From assembly GCA_032251315.1 (NCBI GenBank), contig JAVVEE010000080.1:1-10412 (forward strand): 10,412 nucleotides of DNA, in the 5' to 3' direction. This document shows, in pieces, positions 1 through 6,624 of this stretch (position 1 is its first letter; each line of letters opens with the position of its first letter). The DNA comes from LH-M37 sp032251315. GTDB taxonomy: Bacteria > Pseudomonadota > Gammaproteobacteria > SZUA-229. Under the pieces are notes generated by a model. It did not search any database. It was not told where the DNA came from and saw only the letters and a program-made list of their open reading frames with translations. The position numbers and the translations under genes were made by a program.

Positions 1-130
1 CACGCTGAGAATACATCCGTGTACGCTCGGCAGCAGCATCCCTGCTGCTGACGGTCTTGATTGAAGGGTATCCTTTCTATGCACCTTGTTAGTAACAAAA
101 CTTAAGGTTTTCTCCGCGCCTCTGCGGTGA
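1..130. repeat. Possible dispersed-repeat remnant, non-coding
   Basis: No open frame here resembles a protein. The stretch carries short inverted repeats. CAGCAGC at 31-37 pairs with GCTGCTG at 44-50 around a 6-base loop, and AAGG at 64-67 pairs with CCTT at 72-75 around a 4-base loop. The phrase ATCC recurs three times (15-18, 38-41 and 70-73), the second and third in or at the edge of those loops. A GC-rich phrase at 111-130 (CCGCGCCTCTGCGGTGAA core) looks like the short intergenic phrases I remember from many bacterial genomes. Calling it a dispersed repeat is inference, because only one copy is visible here. Confidence 0.3.
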
Positions 131-197
131 ATGCTCTATATCTAAAAATATTTAATAACAACCAATAATCAACAATCGATTTTTATAAAGGAAAATC

Positions 198-1478
198 ATG
201 ACTGAAATAGTAAATGTAAAAGCCCGGGAAATCCTTGATTCACGTGGCAATCCCACCGTTGAGGCGGATGTGATTTTGGCCAGCGGTGTGCGCGGCCGCG
301 CGGCCGTACCTTCCGGTGCTTCGACCGGTTCACGCGAGGCGCTGGAATTGCGTGATGGCGATAAAAACCGTTATCTGGGTAAAGGCGTGACTAAAGCGGT
401 GGCGAATGTGAACGGTGAGTTGCGCAAAGCTTTGCTGGGCATGGACCCGGCGGATCAGGTCGGGATCGACAATATGATGATCGAACTTGACGGCACCGAG
501 ACCAAAAAACGCCTGGGTGCGAATGCCCTGCTGGCGGTTTCGCTGGCCACGGCACACGCCAATGCCAACGAGAAGAAAGAGCCGCTCTACGTTTCGCTGG
601 GCCATGGTGAATACACCATGCCGGTACCGATGATGAATATCATCAATGGCGGCGAGCACGCGGATAACAGTGTCGACTTGCAGGAGTTTATGATTCTGCC
701 GGTGGGCGCGCCTTCATTTAAGGAAGCGCTGCGTTATGGCGCGGAAATTTTTCATGTCCTGAAAACCGTGCTTTCGGCCAAAGGCATGAATACGGCGGTG
801 GGTGATGAAGGTGGTTTTGCGCCGGATTTGTCTTCCAACGAAGAGGCTATCGAAGTGATTCTTGAAGCCATTACCCGTGCCGGTTTCACGCCGGGTAAAG
901 ATATTTATCTGGGTCTGGATGCGGCGGCTACCGAGTTCTACAAAGACGGTATTTATACACTGGGCTCAGAAGGCAAGAGCTTCAGCGCCAATGAATTCAC
1001 CGAATACCTGGCAGGCTGGGTCAACCAGTATCCCATTATCACCGTCGAAGATGGTCTGGCTGAAAACGACTGGGACGGCTGGGCCTATATGACGCAGCAG
1101 CTTGGCGACAAGGTGCAGCTGGTAGGTGACGATCTGTTTGTTACCAATACATCTATTTTTAAGGAAGGTATCGATAAGAATATCGCCAACTCGATTCTGA
1201 TCAAGTTCAACCAGATTGGCACCCTGAGCGAAACCCTGAATGCGATCAATATGGCACATGCCTCGAATTACACCGCCGTGATTTCACATCGCTCCGGTGA
1301 GACCGAAGATAGCACCATTGCCGACCTGTGTGTGGCCACGCAGGCGGGTCAGATCAAAACCGGTTCACTGTCACGTTCCGATCGCATTGCTAAATACAAT
1401 CAGCTATTGCGCATTGAAGAAGAACTGGGCAGCAGTGCTGTTTATGCCGGAAAAAATGCTTTCAAATATTTGAAATGA
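198..1478 (+). CDS. eno: Enolase (phosphopyruvate hydratase)
   Basis: Enolase converts 2-phosphoglycerate to phosphoenolpyruvate in the cytoplasm. In gammaproteobacteria it is also often a component of the RNA degradosome. The 426-residue product has the usual family length and all the expected landmarks: the N-terminal AREILDSRGNPTVE segment, and the GDEGGFAP motif with general acid/base Glu204. The Mg ligands are Asp241 (GLDAAA), Glu284 (VEDGL) and Asp311 (GDDLF). The signature ILIKFNQIGTLSET carries catalytic Lys336, and the SHRSGETED loop follows. The start is fixed by a Shine-Dalgarno AAAGGA at 187-192, 5 bases before the ATG, and by the family N-terminus. ftsB follows after 23 bases, an arrangement common in gammaproteobacteria. 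Nothing is missing or unusual. No convincing promoter was recognised in the AT-rich leader. Confidence 0.98.
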   Translation: MTEIVNVKAREILDSRGNPTVEADVILASGVRGRAAVPSGASTGSREALELRDGDKNRYLGKGVTKAVANVNGELRKALLGMDPADQVGIDNMMIELDGTETKKRLGANALLAVSLATAHANANEKKEPLYVSLGHGEYTMPVPMMNIINGGEHADNSVDLQEFMILPVGAPSFKEALRYGAEIFHVLKTVLSAKGMNTAVGDEGGFAPDLSSNEEAIEVILEAITRAGFTPGKDIYLGLDAAATEFYKDGIYTLGSEGKSFSANEFTEYLAGWVNQYPIITVEDGLAENDWDGWAYMTQQLGDKVQLVGDDLFVTNTSIFKEGIDKNIANSILIKFNQIGTLSETLNAINMAHASNYTAVISHRSGETEDSTIADLCVATQAGQIKTGSLSRSDRIAKYNQLLRIEEELGSSAVYAGKNAFKYLK

Positions 1479-1501
1479 TCAAATAACTTTAACGAAGTAT
1501 T

Positions 1502-1834
1502 GTGAAAAAAATTATCGCCATACTGATTGTCTTGCTGCTTATGCTGCAATACAAGATATGGCGGGGCGACGGCGGTATTCCAAAAATTCTGGCATTGCAG
1601 GAAGAGATTGATCTCGTCCAGCAACAGGTGGATGGCTTGCAGGAACGCAATCAGGCACTGGTTGCCGAAGTGCAGGACCTGAAAAAAGGTCTGCACGCCA
1701 TTGAAGAACGCGCTAGAAGTGAACTGGGTATGATCGGTAAAAATGAAATTTATTATCAGGTGATTTCCAGTGAGGCTGACAAAGTCGATAACAAACAATC
1801 GCCACTGGAAGGTGAGGCTGCGGTTAATCCCTAA
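1502..1834 (+). CDS. ftsB: Cell division protein FtsB
   Basis: FtsB is a small bitopic inner-membrane protein. It forms the FtsQ-FtsB-FtsL complex that relays the signal activating septal peptidoglycan synthesis by FtsW and FtsI. The 110-residue product has a very short cytoplasmic tip and one membrane helix at about residues 3-20 (IIAILIVLLLMLQY). A coiled coil of roughly residues 28-65 follows, rich in Gln, Glu and Leu. The conserved periplasmic block RARSELGMIGKNEIYY is the family hallmark. The start codon is GTG, which lets the protein begin directly with KK and the membrane segment. The upstream Shine-Dalgarno is weak (AACGAAG). The gene sits 23 bases after eno and 4 bases before ispD, so joint transcription is likely. 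Confidence 0.94.
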   Translation: MKKIIAILIVLLLMLQYKIWRGDGGIPKILALQEEIDLVQQQVDGLQERNQALVAEVQDLKKGLHAIEERARSELGMIGKNEIYYQVISSEADKVDNKQSPLEGEAAVNP

Positions 1835-1838
1835 CACC

Positions 1839-2564
1839 ATGAATAGCTTCTCAATTTGGGCGGTGATTCCCGCCGCCGGCATTGGCCGTCGCATGCAGTC
1901 AGACATTCCCAAGCAATATCTGAAACTGTTGGGTGCCAGCGTGCTTGAAAACACGATTCAACGACTGCTGGCCGCAGATAAAATAAGCGGCCTCGCTATA
2001 GCTCTGCGTGATGATGATCAATACTGGCCTGAGCTGAACATCAATTCAGCTAAGCCCGTGCTCAGGGCTGAGGGTGGCAGCGAGCGCTGCGACTCGGTGC
2101 TCAATGCCATGAAGGCGCTGGCGCAGCATGAAAACTTTGACATTAATAATGACTGGGTGCTGGTGCATGATGCGGTGCGGCCCTGCGTGCGGCTCTCGGA
2201 TATCGAGCGGCTAATCGCACAGGCCACGCTTAACAATGCCGGCGGACTGCTGGCCCTGCCGGTGCGTGACACCATGAAACGCCAGACAGTCGGCGCACAA
2301 GTGGTGCAGCAGACGGTGGAACGTGAAGGTTTATGGCACGCACTGACGCCGCAGTTGTTCCCCTACAGTGTTTTGCAAAATGCCCTGATTCGGGCAATAG
2401 CCGAGGGCATTGCCGTAACCGATGAGTCCTCAGCCATGGAGCACGCCGGTTTTGCACCATTACTGGTTGAGAGCTGCGAAGACAACATCAAGATCACCCG
2501 TCCCGGTGATTTGCGTCTGGCAGAACTATTTATGGCTGACCAGCAGACCCAGGAGGATTCATGA
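1839..2564 (+). CDS. ispD: 2-C-methyl-D-erythritol 4-phosphate cytidylyltransferase
   Basis: IspD joins CTP and methylerythritol 4-phosphate to give CDP-methylerythritol, the third step of the MEP isoprenoid pathway. Counting from the chosen ATG, the 241-residue product opens with the nucleotide-binding loop VIPAAGIGRRM. Arg18 and Lys25 (in PKQY) match the transition-state Arg and Lys of the E. coli enzyme. VLVHDAVRPC binds substrate and metal, and EDNIKITRPGDL near the C-terminus holds another conserved lysine. The frame stays open back to an ATG at 1770. That start would overlap ftsB deeply and add 23 residues foreign to the family, so 1839 is preferred. It lies 4 bases after the ftsB stop with no clear Shine-Dalgarno, which suggests translational coupling. 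The stop overlaps the ispF start. Confidence 0.96.
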   Translation: MNSFSIWAVIPAAGIGRRMQSDIPKQYLKLLGASVLENTIQRLLAADKISGLAIALRDDDQYWPELNINSAKPVLRAEGGSERCDSVLNAMKALAQHENFDINNDWVLVHDAVRPCVRLSDIERLIAQATLNNAGGLLALPVRDTMKRQTVGAQVVQQTVEREGLWHALTPQLFPYSVLQNALIRAIAEGIAVTDESSAMEHAGFAPLLVESCEDNIKITRPGDLRLAELFMADQQTQEDS

Positions 2565-3064
2565 CTACTCAATCCCAATCTAATATTCCGATTCGTGTCG
2601 GCCACGGCTTTGATGTACACGCCTTTGCAGATGGAGACCATATCATGCTGGCAGGTGTTCGCATTGCGCATACTCATGGCCTGCTGGCGCACTCTGACGG
2701 TGATGTGGTCATCCACGCAATTTGCGACGCCTTACTGGGGGCGATTGCGGCAGGGGATATAGGCCGGCATTTTCCGGATACGGATGCCCGCTATGAAAAT
2801 ATCGACAGCCGTTTGCTGCTGCAAAGTGTCTATCAGAAAGTGAAGCAAGCCGGTTATGGATTATCTAATCTTGACGTCACTATTGTGGCTCAGGCTCCCG
2901 TTTTATCGACGTACATAACGCCGATGTGTGAGAGTATTGCCGAGCTTCTTAAAGTGCAAAAAAATCAGATAAACATCAAGGCTACAACAACAGAAAAATT
3001 GGGGTATGTAGGTCGAAGGGAAGGAGTTGCGGTTCATGCTGTTGTGCTTGTCGCTATACAATAA
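2561..3064 (+). CDS. ispF: 2-C-methyl-D-erythritol 2,4-cyclodiphosphate synthase
   Basis: IspF cyclises CDP-methylerythritol 2-phosphate to methylerythritol 2,4-cyclodiphosphate with loss of CMP, two steps after IspD in the MEP pathway. The 167-residue product carries VGHGFDVHAF with metal ligands Asp18 and His20, and His52 in the SDGDVVIHAICDALLGA block. These correspond to Asp8, His10 and His42 of E. coli, because this N-terminus is about ten residues longer. GDIGRHFPDTD and ATTTEKLGYVGRREG are also present. A strong AGGAGG at 2551-2556 lies 4 bases before the ATG, inside the end of ispD, and the two genes overlap as ATGA. The last third of the gene is visibly AT-richer than the first part, but the protein motifs are unaffected. 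truD, the usual next gene in E. coli, is not present. Confidence 0.97.
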   Translation: MTTQSQSNIPIRVGHGFDVHAFADGDHIMLAGVRIAHTHGLLAHSDGDVVIHAICDALLGAIAAGDIGRHFPDTDARYENIDSRLLLQSVYQKVKQAGYGLSNLDVTIVAQAPVLSTYITPMCESIAELLKVQKNQINIKATTTEKLGYVGRREGVAVHAVVLVAIQ

Positions 3065-3160
3065 ACCGCTTATAGGTGAACACTTCATCTGATAAAACAT
3101 GAATATGCCGTTTTTTTACTGTAATACAGGCTTAAATCGAAGTTTATTATGATTTAGGTG

Positions 3161-3187
3161 TTTACATTGCAGGGCTAAAGTTATAAA
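3161..3187 (+). promoter_or_regulatory. Candidate sigma70 promoter for the HU-like gene
   Basis: The 178-base gap between ispF and the HU-like gene is strongly AT-rich. It contains TTTACA at 3161-3166 and TATAAA at 3182-3187. The 15-base spacer is short, or 16 bases if GTTTAC at 3160 is taken as the -35. A small inverted repeat, TAAATC at 3133-3138 against GATTTA at 3151-3156, lies just upstream, and a near-palindrome CTGTAATACAG lies at 3119-3129. Either could be an operator. A separate promoter is plausible because HU-type genes are usually expressed strongly. The call rests on eye-matching only. Confidence 0.35.
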
Positions 3188-3242
3188 AATGCGCTTAGTT
3201 GTAAAAATTAAAAAATAAATAACCACCAAAGGATAAAAAATC

Positions 3243-3662
3243 ATGGTAGCAGTAAAGAAAAGTGCAGTCAAAAAGAAGTCTGTAAAAAAATCAGTTAAGA
3301 AAACAGCCGCAAAAACAGCTGCACCTGCAAAAAAAATTAAGGCCATTAGTCAGCCTTATACAAAAACACAGTTATATTTGCATATCGCAGAAGAAACCGG
3401 TCTTGCTCGCAAAGATGTCGCCAAAGTTTTCGAATCTCTGGGCAATGTAATTGAGGGTCACGTCAAATCCCGTGGCGCCGGTGAATTCAAGATTCCGGGC
3501 CTGATGAAAATAAAAATCAACAAGAAGCCAGCGACCAAAGCACGTAAGAATGTACCCAATCCATTCCGTCCGGGTGAGTTGATGGATGTTAAGGCGAAGC
3601 CTGCGCGCAAAGTAGTAAAAGTACTGCCGATGAAAGGACTTAAGGACATGGCCGAAAAATAA
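3243..3662 (+). CDS. HU/IHF-family DNA-binding protein with lysine-rich N-terminal tail
   Basis: This is a nucleoid-type DNA-binding protein of 139 residues, against about 90 for standard HU. Residues 1-33 form a basic tail with 13 lysines, mostly in KK pairs spaced by S, A, V or T, like the tails of histone H1-like bacterial proteins. The HU fold follows from about residue 38: the helical part TKTQLYLHIAEETGLARKDVAKV, shown here only as its first and last elements TKTQLYLHI and RKDVAKV, then GEFKIPGLMKIKI. The DNA-binding arm contains RKNVPNPFRPGE, and the C-terminus ends in a basic PARKVVKVLPMKGLK segment. AAAGGA at 3228-3233 lies 9 bases before the ATG. With its own AT-rich leader and a terminator just after it, the gene appears to be transcribed alone. 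It is probably a dimer that bends or compacts DNA; its specific role is unknown. Confidence 0.88.
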   Translation: MVAVKKSAVKKKSVKKSVKKTAAKTAAPAKKIKAISQPYTKTQLYLHIAEETGLARKDVAKVFESLGNVIEGHVKSRGAGEFKIPGLMKIKINKKPATKARKNVPNPFRPGELMDVKAKPARKVVKVLPMKGLKDMAEK

Positions 3663-3705
3663 CTTGAGCCGACTATAACGCTTCTTTTTCGTTACGCCTG
3701 TTGGC

Positions 3706-3743
3706 AAAACCCCTGTAAAATCTCGTTTTACAGGGGTTTTTTT
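3706..3743 (+). terminator. Strong intrinsic terminator after the HU-like gene
   Basis: AAAACCCCTGTAAAA at 3706-3720 is the exact reverse complement of TTTTACAGGGGTTTT at 3726-3740. Together they form a perfect 15-bp stem around the loop TCTCG. The right arm runs into TTT at 3741-3743, giving seven T residues after the GGGG core. The left arm begins with AAAA, so the structure could also stop transcription coming from the opposite strand, although no opposing gene is seen. It lies 43 bases after the HU-like stop codon. Confidence 0.92.
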
Positions 3744-3784
3744 ATGACTGATTTTTTCCAACCTGCCAACCGCTTTGAACACAT

Positions 3785-4372
3785 ATGAATTCTACTCGAT
3801 TACTTTATCTACACGGCTTTAACAGCTCACCCAAATCATCCAAAGCCCAGGCCCTGCGCGCCTACATGGATGAACGCGGCATGAGCGACCAGCTGGCGAT
3901 TCCCGCACTTCCGTTGGAGCCCGCCGAAGCCATGAGCCGGCTGATCAGCTGGTTCGAGGCGAATCAAAAAGTGGCAACAATTGCGGTCGCCGGAAGTTCG
4001 CTGGGCGGCTTTTATGCCACCCATCTGGCAGAACGATTTGGCTGCAAGGCGGTACTGATCAACCCTGCGGTGCGACCGCACGAGTTGCTGAAAAAATATC
4101 TGGGCGATAACACCAATTACTACACTGACGAGAGCTGGGTGCTTGATGAGAGCCACATCGAACAGTTTCGCGCCCTGGACGTAGCCTCGATTACTCATCC
4201 CGAACGGTATCTGTTGCTGCTGCAAACGGGCGATGAAACTCTGGACTACCGTCAGGCGCTGGAAAAGTATCGGGGCTGCCAGCTGGTGCTGGAAGAGGGC
4301 GGAGACCATTCTTTTGCCGGCTTCGAAAACCATATTGCACAGATCTTACAATTCTGCGGTATCGATGAATGA
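3785..4372 (+). CDS. yqiA: YqiA-family alpha/beta-hydrolase (esterase)
   Basis: This is a small cytoplasmic serine hydrolase of 195 residues, the usual length of the YqiA/YcfP family. E. coli YqiA is described as an esterase acting on short acyl esters, and its natural substrate is unknown. The N-terminus LLYLHGFNSSPKSSKA supplies the family oxyanion-hole region. The nucleophile elbow GSSLGG at residues 70-75 gives Ser72, and LINPAVRP follows. Asp150 in QTGDETLDY is the likely acid (Asp154 is an alternative), and His175 in GGDHSF completes the triad. No signal peptide or membrane helix is visible. The gene begins 41 bases beyond the terminator, so it must have its own promoter or depend on readthrough, and none was recognised. 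The Shine-Dalgarno is poor. The start was chosen because the conserved LLYLHGFNS begins only six residues in. Confidence 0.88.
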   Translation: MNSTRLLYLHGFNSSPKSSKAQALRAYMDERGMSDQLAIPALPLEPAEAMSRLISWFEANQKVATIAVAGSSLGGFYATHLAERFGCKAVLINPAVRPHELLKKYLGDNTNYYTDESWVLDESHIEQFRALDVASITHPERYLLLLQTGDETLDYRQALEKYRGCQLVLEEGGDHSFAGFENHIAQILQFCGIDE

Positions 4373-4446
4373 GCGCTGTGCCGATTTTGTTTCCGGCAGA
4401 TAAATGCTTAAATGTACAGACACACTATTAAAAAGGTAGTTATTTA

Positions 4447-5493
4447 ATGTCACTCGGCCCCGTCATGATGGATTTGGTTGGTACGCAGATCAGCGATACC
4501 GAAAGAGAATTGCTGCTCCACCCGCAAACCGGGGGGGTGATTCTGTTTACGCGCAATTTTGAATCTATTGAACAGATCACTTCACTGGTGCAGGAGATCC
4601 ATACCCTGCGCACCCCGCATCTGCTCATTGCGACTGATCATGAAGGCGGAAGGGTACAGCGCTTCCATGAGGGCTTTACCAGGCTTCCCCCCGCCAGTGT
4701 ATTCGGCGAAATGTACAGGCACGATCAGAACCGGGCGCGTGAATGTGCCGAGCTGACCGGCTGGCTGATGGCCGCAGAGCTGCGCGCCATCAATGTTGAT
4801 TTCAGTTTTGCGCCGGTGCTCGATCTGGCGCACGGAGTCAGCGGGGTCATCGGTGATCGCGCCTTTCACTCCAAACCGGACATTGCCGCGACATTGGCGT
4901 ATGCCTTTATGCACGGTATGTCACTAGCAGGCATGTCTGCGGTGGGCAAGCATTTTCCCGGCCACGGCGGCGTGGCCGAAGATTCGCACCTGGCTTTGCC
5001 GGTCGATCATCGTGACATGGCTACGTTGCTGCGTAGCGACATCATTGCTTTTGAAAAAATGATCCGCAATAACCTGCCGGCGATCATGCCCGCTCATGTC
5101 ATCTATGATCAGGTTGATGACAAACCCGCCGGTTATTCGGCCATCTGGCTGCAACAGGTATTGCGTGGCCGGCTTAAATTTCCGGGCGTCATCTTCAGCG
5201 ATGATCTGAGCATGGAAGCCGCGGGCATCGGCGGCAGTTACGGCGAGCGCGCTGTGCTGGCACTCGATGCCGGTTGCGACATGGTGCTGATGTGCAATCA
5301 TCCTGATGGCGTCGCTGAAGTGGTCGAAGCATTAGCCGGTTACACTAACCCGACCTCACAATTACGCCTGACCCGCATGCACGGCAAGGGCGAGATAAAT
5401 CGCGATGAACTGCGCGCCAGCGCCAAATGGCGGAAGGTGAATAAAATGATTCTGGAACTGGACGACTCCCCGTGGATGGAGCTGGATGTTTAA
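4447..5493 (+). CDS. nagZ: Beta-N-acetylhexosaminidase NagZ (GH3)
   Basis: NagZ is a cytoplasmic glycoside hydrolase family 3 enzyme. It removes GlcNAc from anhydro-muropeptides during peptidoglycan recycling, and its products influence AmpC beta-lactamase induction in species that have that system. The 348-residue product begins LGPVMMDLVG, as NagZ proteins do, which fixes the start. It continues with TGGVILFTRNF, DHEGGRVQRFHEGFTRLP and the family motif KHFPGHG at residues 168-174. Asp179-Ser-His181 is the Asp/His dyad that replaces a conventional acid/base residue in NagZ. FSDDLSMEAAG contains the nucleophile, most likely Asp252. No signal peptide is present, consistent with a cytosolic location. 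AAAAGG at 4431-4436 is a moderate Shine-Dalgarno set rather far back (10 bases). Confidence 0.96.
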   Translation: MSLGPVMMDLVGTQISDTERELLLHPQTGGVILFTRNFESIEQITSLVQEIHTLRTPHLLIATDHEGGRVQRFHEGFTRLPPASVFGEMYRHDQNRARECAELTGWLMAAELRAINVDFSFAPVLDLAHGVSGVIGDRAFHSKPDIAATLAYAFMHGMSLAGMSAVGKHFPGHGGVAEDSHLALPVDHRDMATLLRSDIIAFEKMIRNNLPAIMPAHVIYDQVDDKPAGYSAIWLQQVLRGRLKFPGVIFSDDLSMEAAGIGGSYGERAVLALDAGCDMVLMCNHPDGVAEVVEALAGYTNPTSQLRLTRMHGKGEINRDELRASAKWRKVNKMILELDDSPWMELDV

Positions 5494-5500
5494 TTTATAC

Positions 5501-5503
5501 AGG
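5501..5503 (+). promoter_or_regulatory. Ribosome binding site that decides the channel start
   Basis: AGG at 5501-5503 (in ACAGG) lies 7 bases before the ATG at 5511 but only 1 base before the in-frame ATG at 5505. This favours 5511. A still earlier in-frame ATG at 5472 lies inside nagZ and would add a non-conserved stretch. Confidence 0.5.
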
Positions 5504-5510
5504 TATGACC

Positions 5511-6620
5511 ATGAGCGCTAAAGAACACATCAACCAATGGCTTGAATTTTTACAAGATAATGACTGGGTCATTCAGGTCTTTGTTATTGTTTTAGTTACC
5601 CTGACCTTAAGCTTTCTGGCACGACGTGCACTCAATAAGCTTGAACTCAGACTGAAAAAATCCAACAGTCGATGGGATGACCTGTTGCCCCGGGCATTGC
5701 AAAAACCGCTCGCCTGGATGATCTGGCTGCTGGGTCTGAGCTTTGCCGCAGACATCGTCTTCGAGCAAAGCGGAGCAAGTATTTTTCAGGCCGTGGCACC
5801 GATCCGCGATGTCGGTGTCATTGTTATCCTGACCATCATTTTGTTGAATTTGATATCCGGCGCCCAGGAAATCCTCACGGCCGCCACCAAAGAGGGCAAG
5901 GAAAAAAATTATGACGCCCATACCGTGGATGCGATTTCAAAGCTGATCCGCATGTCCATCATGATCACTAGCGGGCTGGTAATGCTGCAAACCCTGGGTT
6001 ACAGCATCTCCGGGGTGCTGGCATTCGGCGGTATCGGCGGCATCGCCATCGGTTTTGCTGCCAAGGATCTGCTCGCCAATTTTTTCGGCGGCTTAATGAT
6101 CTACCTGGATCGCCCCTTCAAGGTCGGAGACTGGATACGCTCCAACGACCGTGATATCGAAGGTACCGTTGAACACATCGGCTGGCGCCTGACCCGGGTT
6201 CGTACTTTTGACAAGCGTCCGCTGTATGTTCCCAACTCAGTATTTTCGACCATCAGTGTGGAGAATCCCTCCAGAATGACAAACCGTCGAATCTACGAAA
6301 CCATCGGCATTCGCTATCAGGATTCGTCAAAAATGCACGATATCGTAAGCGACGTGAAGCAGATGCTGTTAGAGCATCCTGAAATTGATACCAAAACCAC
6401 CTTGATGGTTAATTTCGTTAAATTTTCGGCCTCATCCATCGACTTCTTTGTCTATACCTTCACCAAAACTACCGACTGGGCCTATTTTCACGAGATCAAG
6501 CAGGATGTGCTGTTAAAGATTATGACCATTATCGAGCACCACACAGCGGAAATAGCCTACCCGACCTCCACCTTGCATGTAGAATCAATGCCTGAACTAC
6601 TGCATAACCCGGAGGCATGA
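5511..6620 (+). CDS. MscS-family mechanosensitive channel, YnaI-like
   Basis: This is an inner-membrane channel of the small-conductance mechanosensitive family, which opens under membrane tension to release solutes during hypo-osmotic shock. From the chosen ATG the product has 369 residues. Five hydrophobic segments are visible, at about 19-37, 66-84, 98-118, 145-163 and 168-200. The last is the glycine/alanine-rich pore helix, containing GGIGGIAIGFAAKDLLANF. The hallmark boundary YLDRPFKVGDWI at about 198-209 leads into the cytoplasmic beta domain, with EGTVEHIGWRLTRVRTFD, LYVPNSVFS and ENPSRMTNRRI. Five helices and these phrases resemble E. coli YnaI more than the three-helix MscS. The gene follows nagZ by 17 bases, and its end contains the ribosome binding site of the next gene, so the two are likely cotranscribed. 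The gating threshold and ion preference cannot be read from the sequence. Confidence 0.92.
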   Translation: MSAKEHINQWLEFLQDNDWVIQVFVIVLVTLTLSFLARRALNKLELRLKKSNSRWDDLLPRALQKPLAWMIWLLGLSFAADIVFEQSGASIFQAVAPIRDVGVIVILTIILLNLISGAQEILTAATKEGKEKNYDAHTVDAISKLIRMSIMITSGLVMLQTLGYSISGVLAFGGIGGIAIGFAAKDLLANFFGGLMIYLDRPFKVGDWIRSNDRDIEGTVEHIGWRLTRVRTFDKRPLYVPNSVFSTISVENPSRMTNRRIYETIGIRYQDSSKMHDIVSDVKQMLLEHPEIDTKTTLMVNFVKFSASSIDFFVYTFTKTTDWAYFHEIKQDVLLKIMTIIEHHTAEIAYPTSTLHVESMPELLHNPEA

Positions 6621-6624
6621 AATC

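Noticed and set aside
330..659. 109-codon frame on the - strand inside eno
   Set aside because: Antisense shadow of a fully conserved enolase gene; the product is rich in His, Arg and Gln and resembles no family.
1770..1838. Longer start for ispD at 1770
   Set aside because: It would overlap ftsB by 65 bases and add 23 basic residues not seen in IspD; the family N-terminus begins just after the ATG at 1839.
1442..1954. 170-codon frame on the - strand across ftsB
   Set aside because: It lies opposite the end of eno, all of ftsB and the start of ispD, all of which are clearly real. Its composition (phenylalanine-rich stretches) is what the complement of a lysine/glutamate-rich coding strand gives.
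3065..3118. Possible terminator after ispF ending in the T-run at 3111-3117
   Set aside because: The T-run is not preceded by a GC-rich stem; only short weak pairings such as TGAA/TTCA are present further upstream.
3372..3782. 136-codon frame on the - strand over the HU-like gene and terminator
   Set aside because: It runs through a perfect terminator hairpin and opposite a convincing HU domain; there is no protein motif and no ribosome site.
3836..4333. 165-codon frame on the - strand inside yqiA
   Set aside because: Complement of the esterase gene, with no recognisable domain; the + strand frame carries a full catalytic triad.
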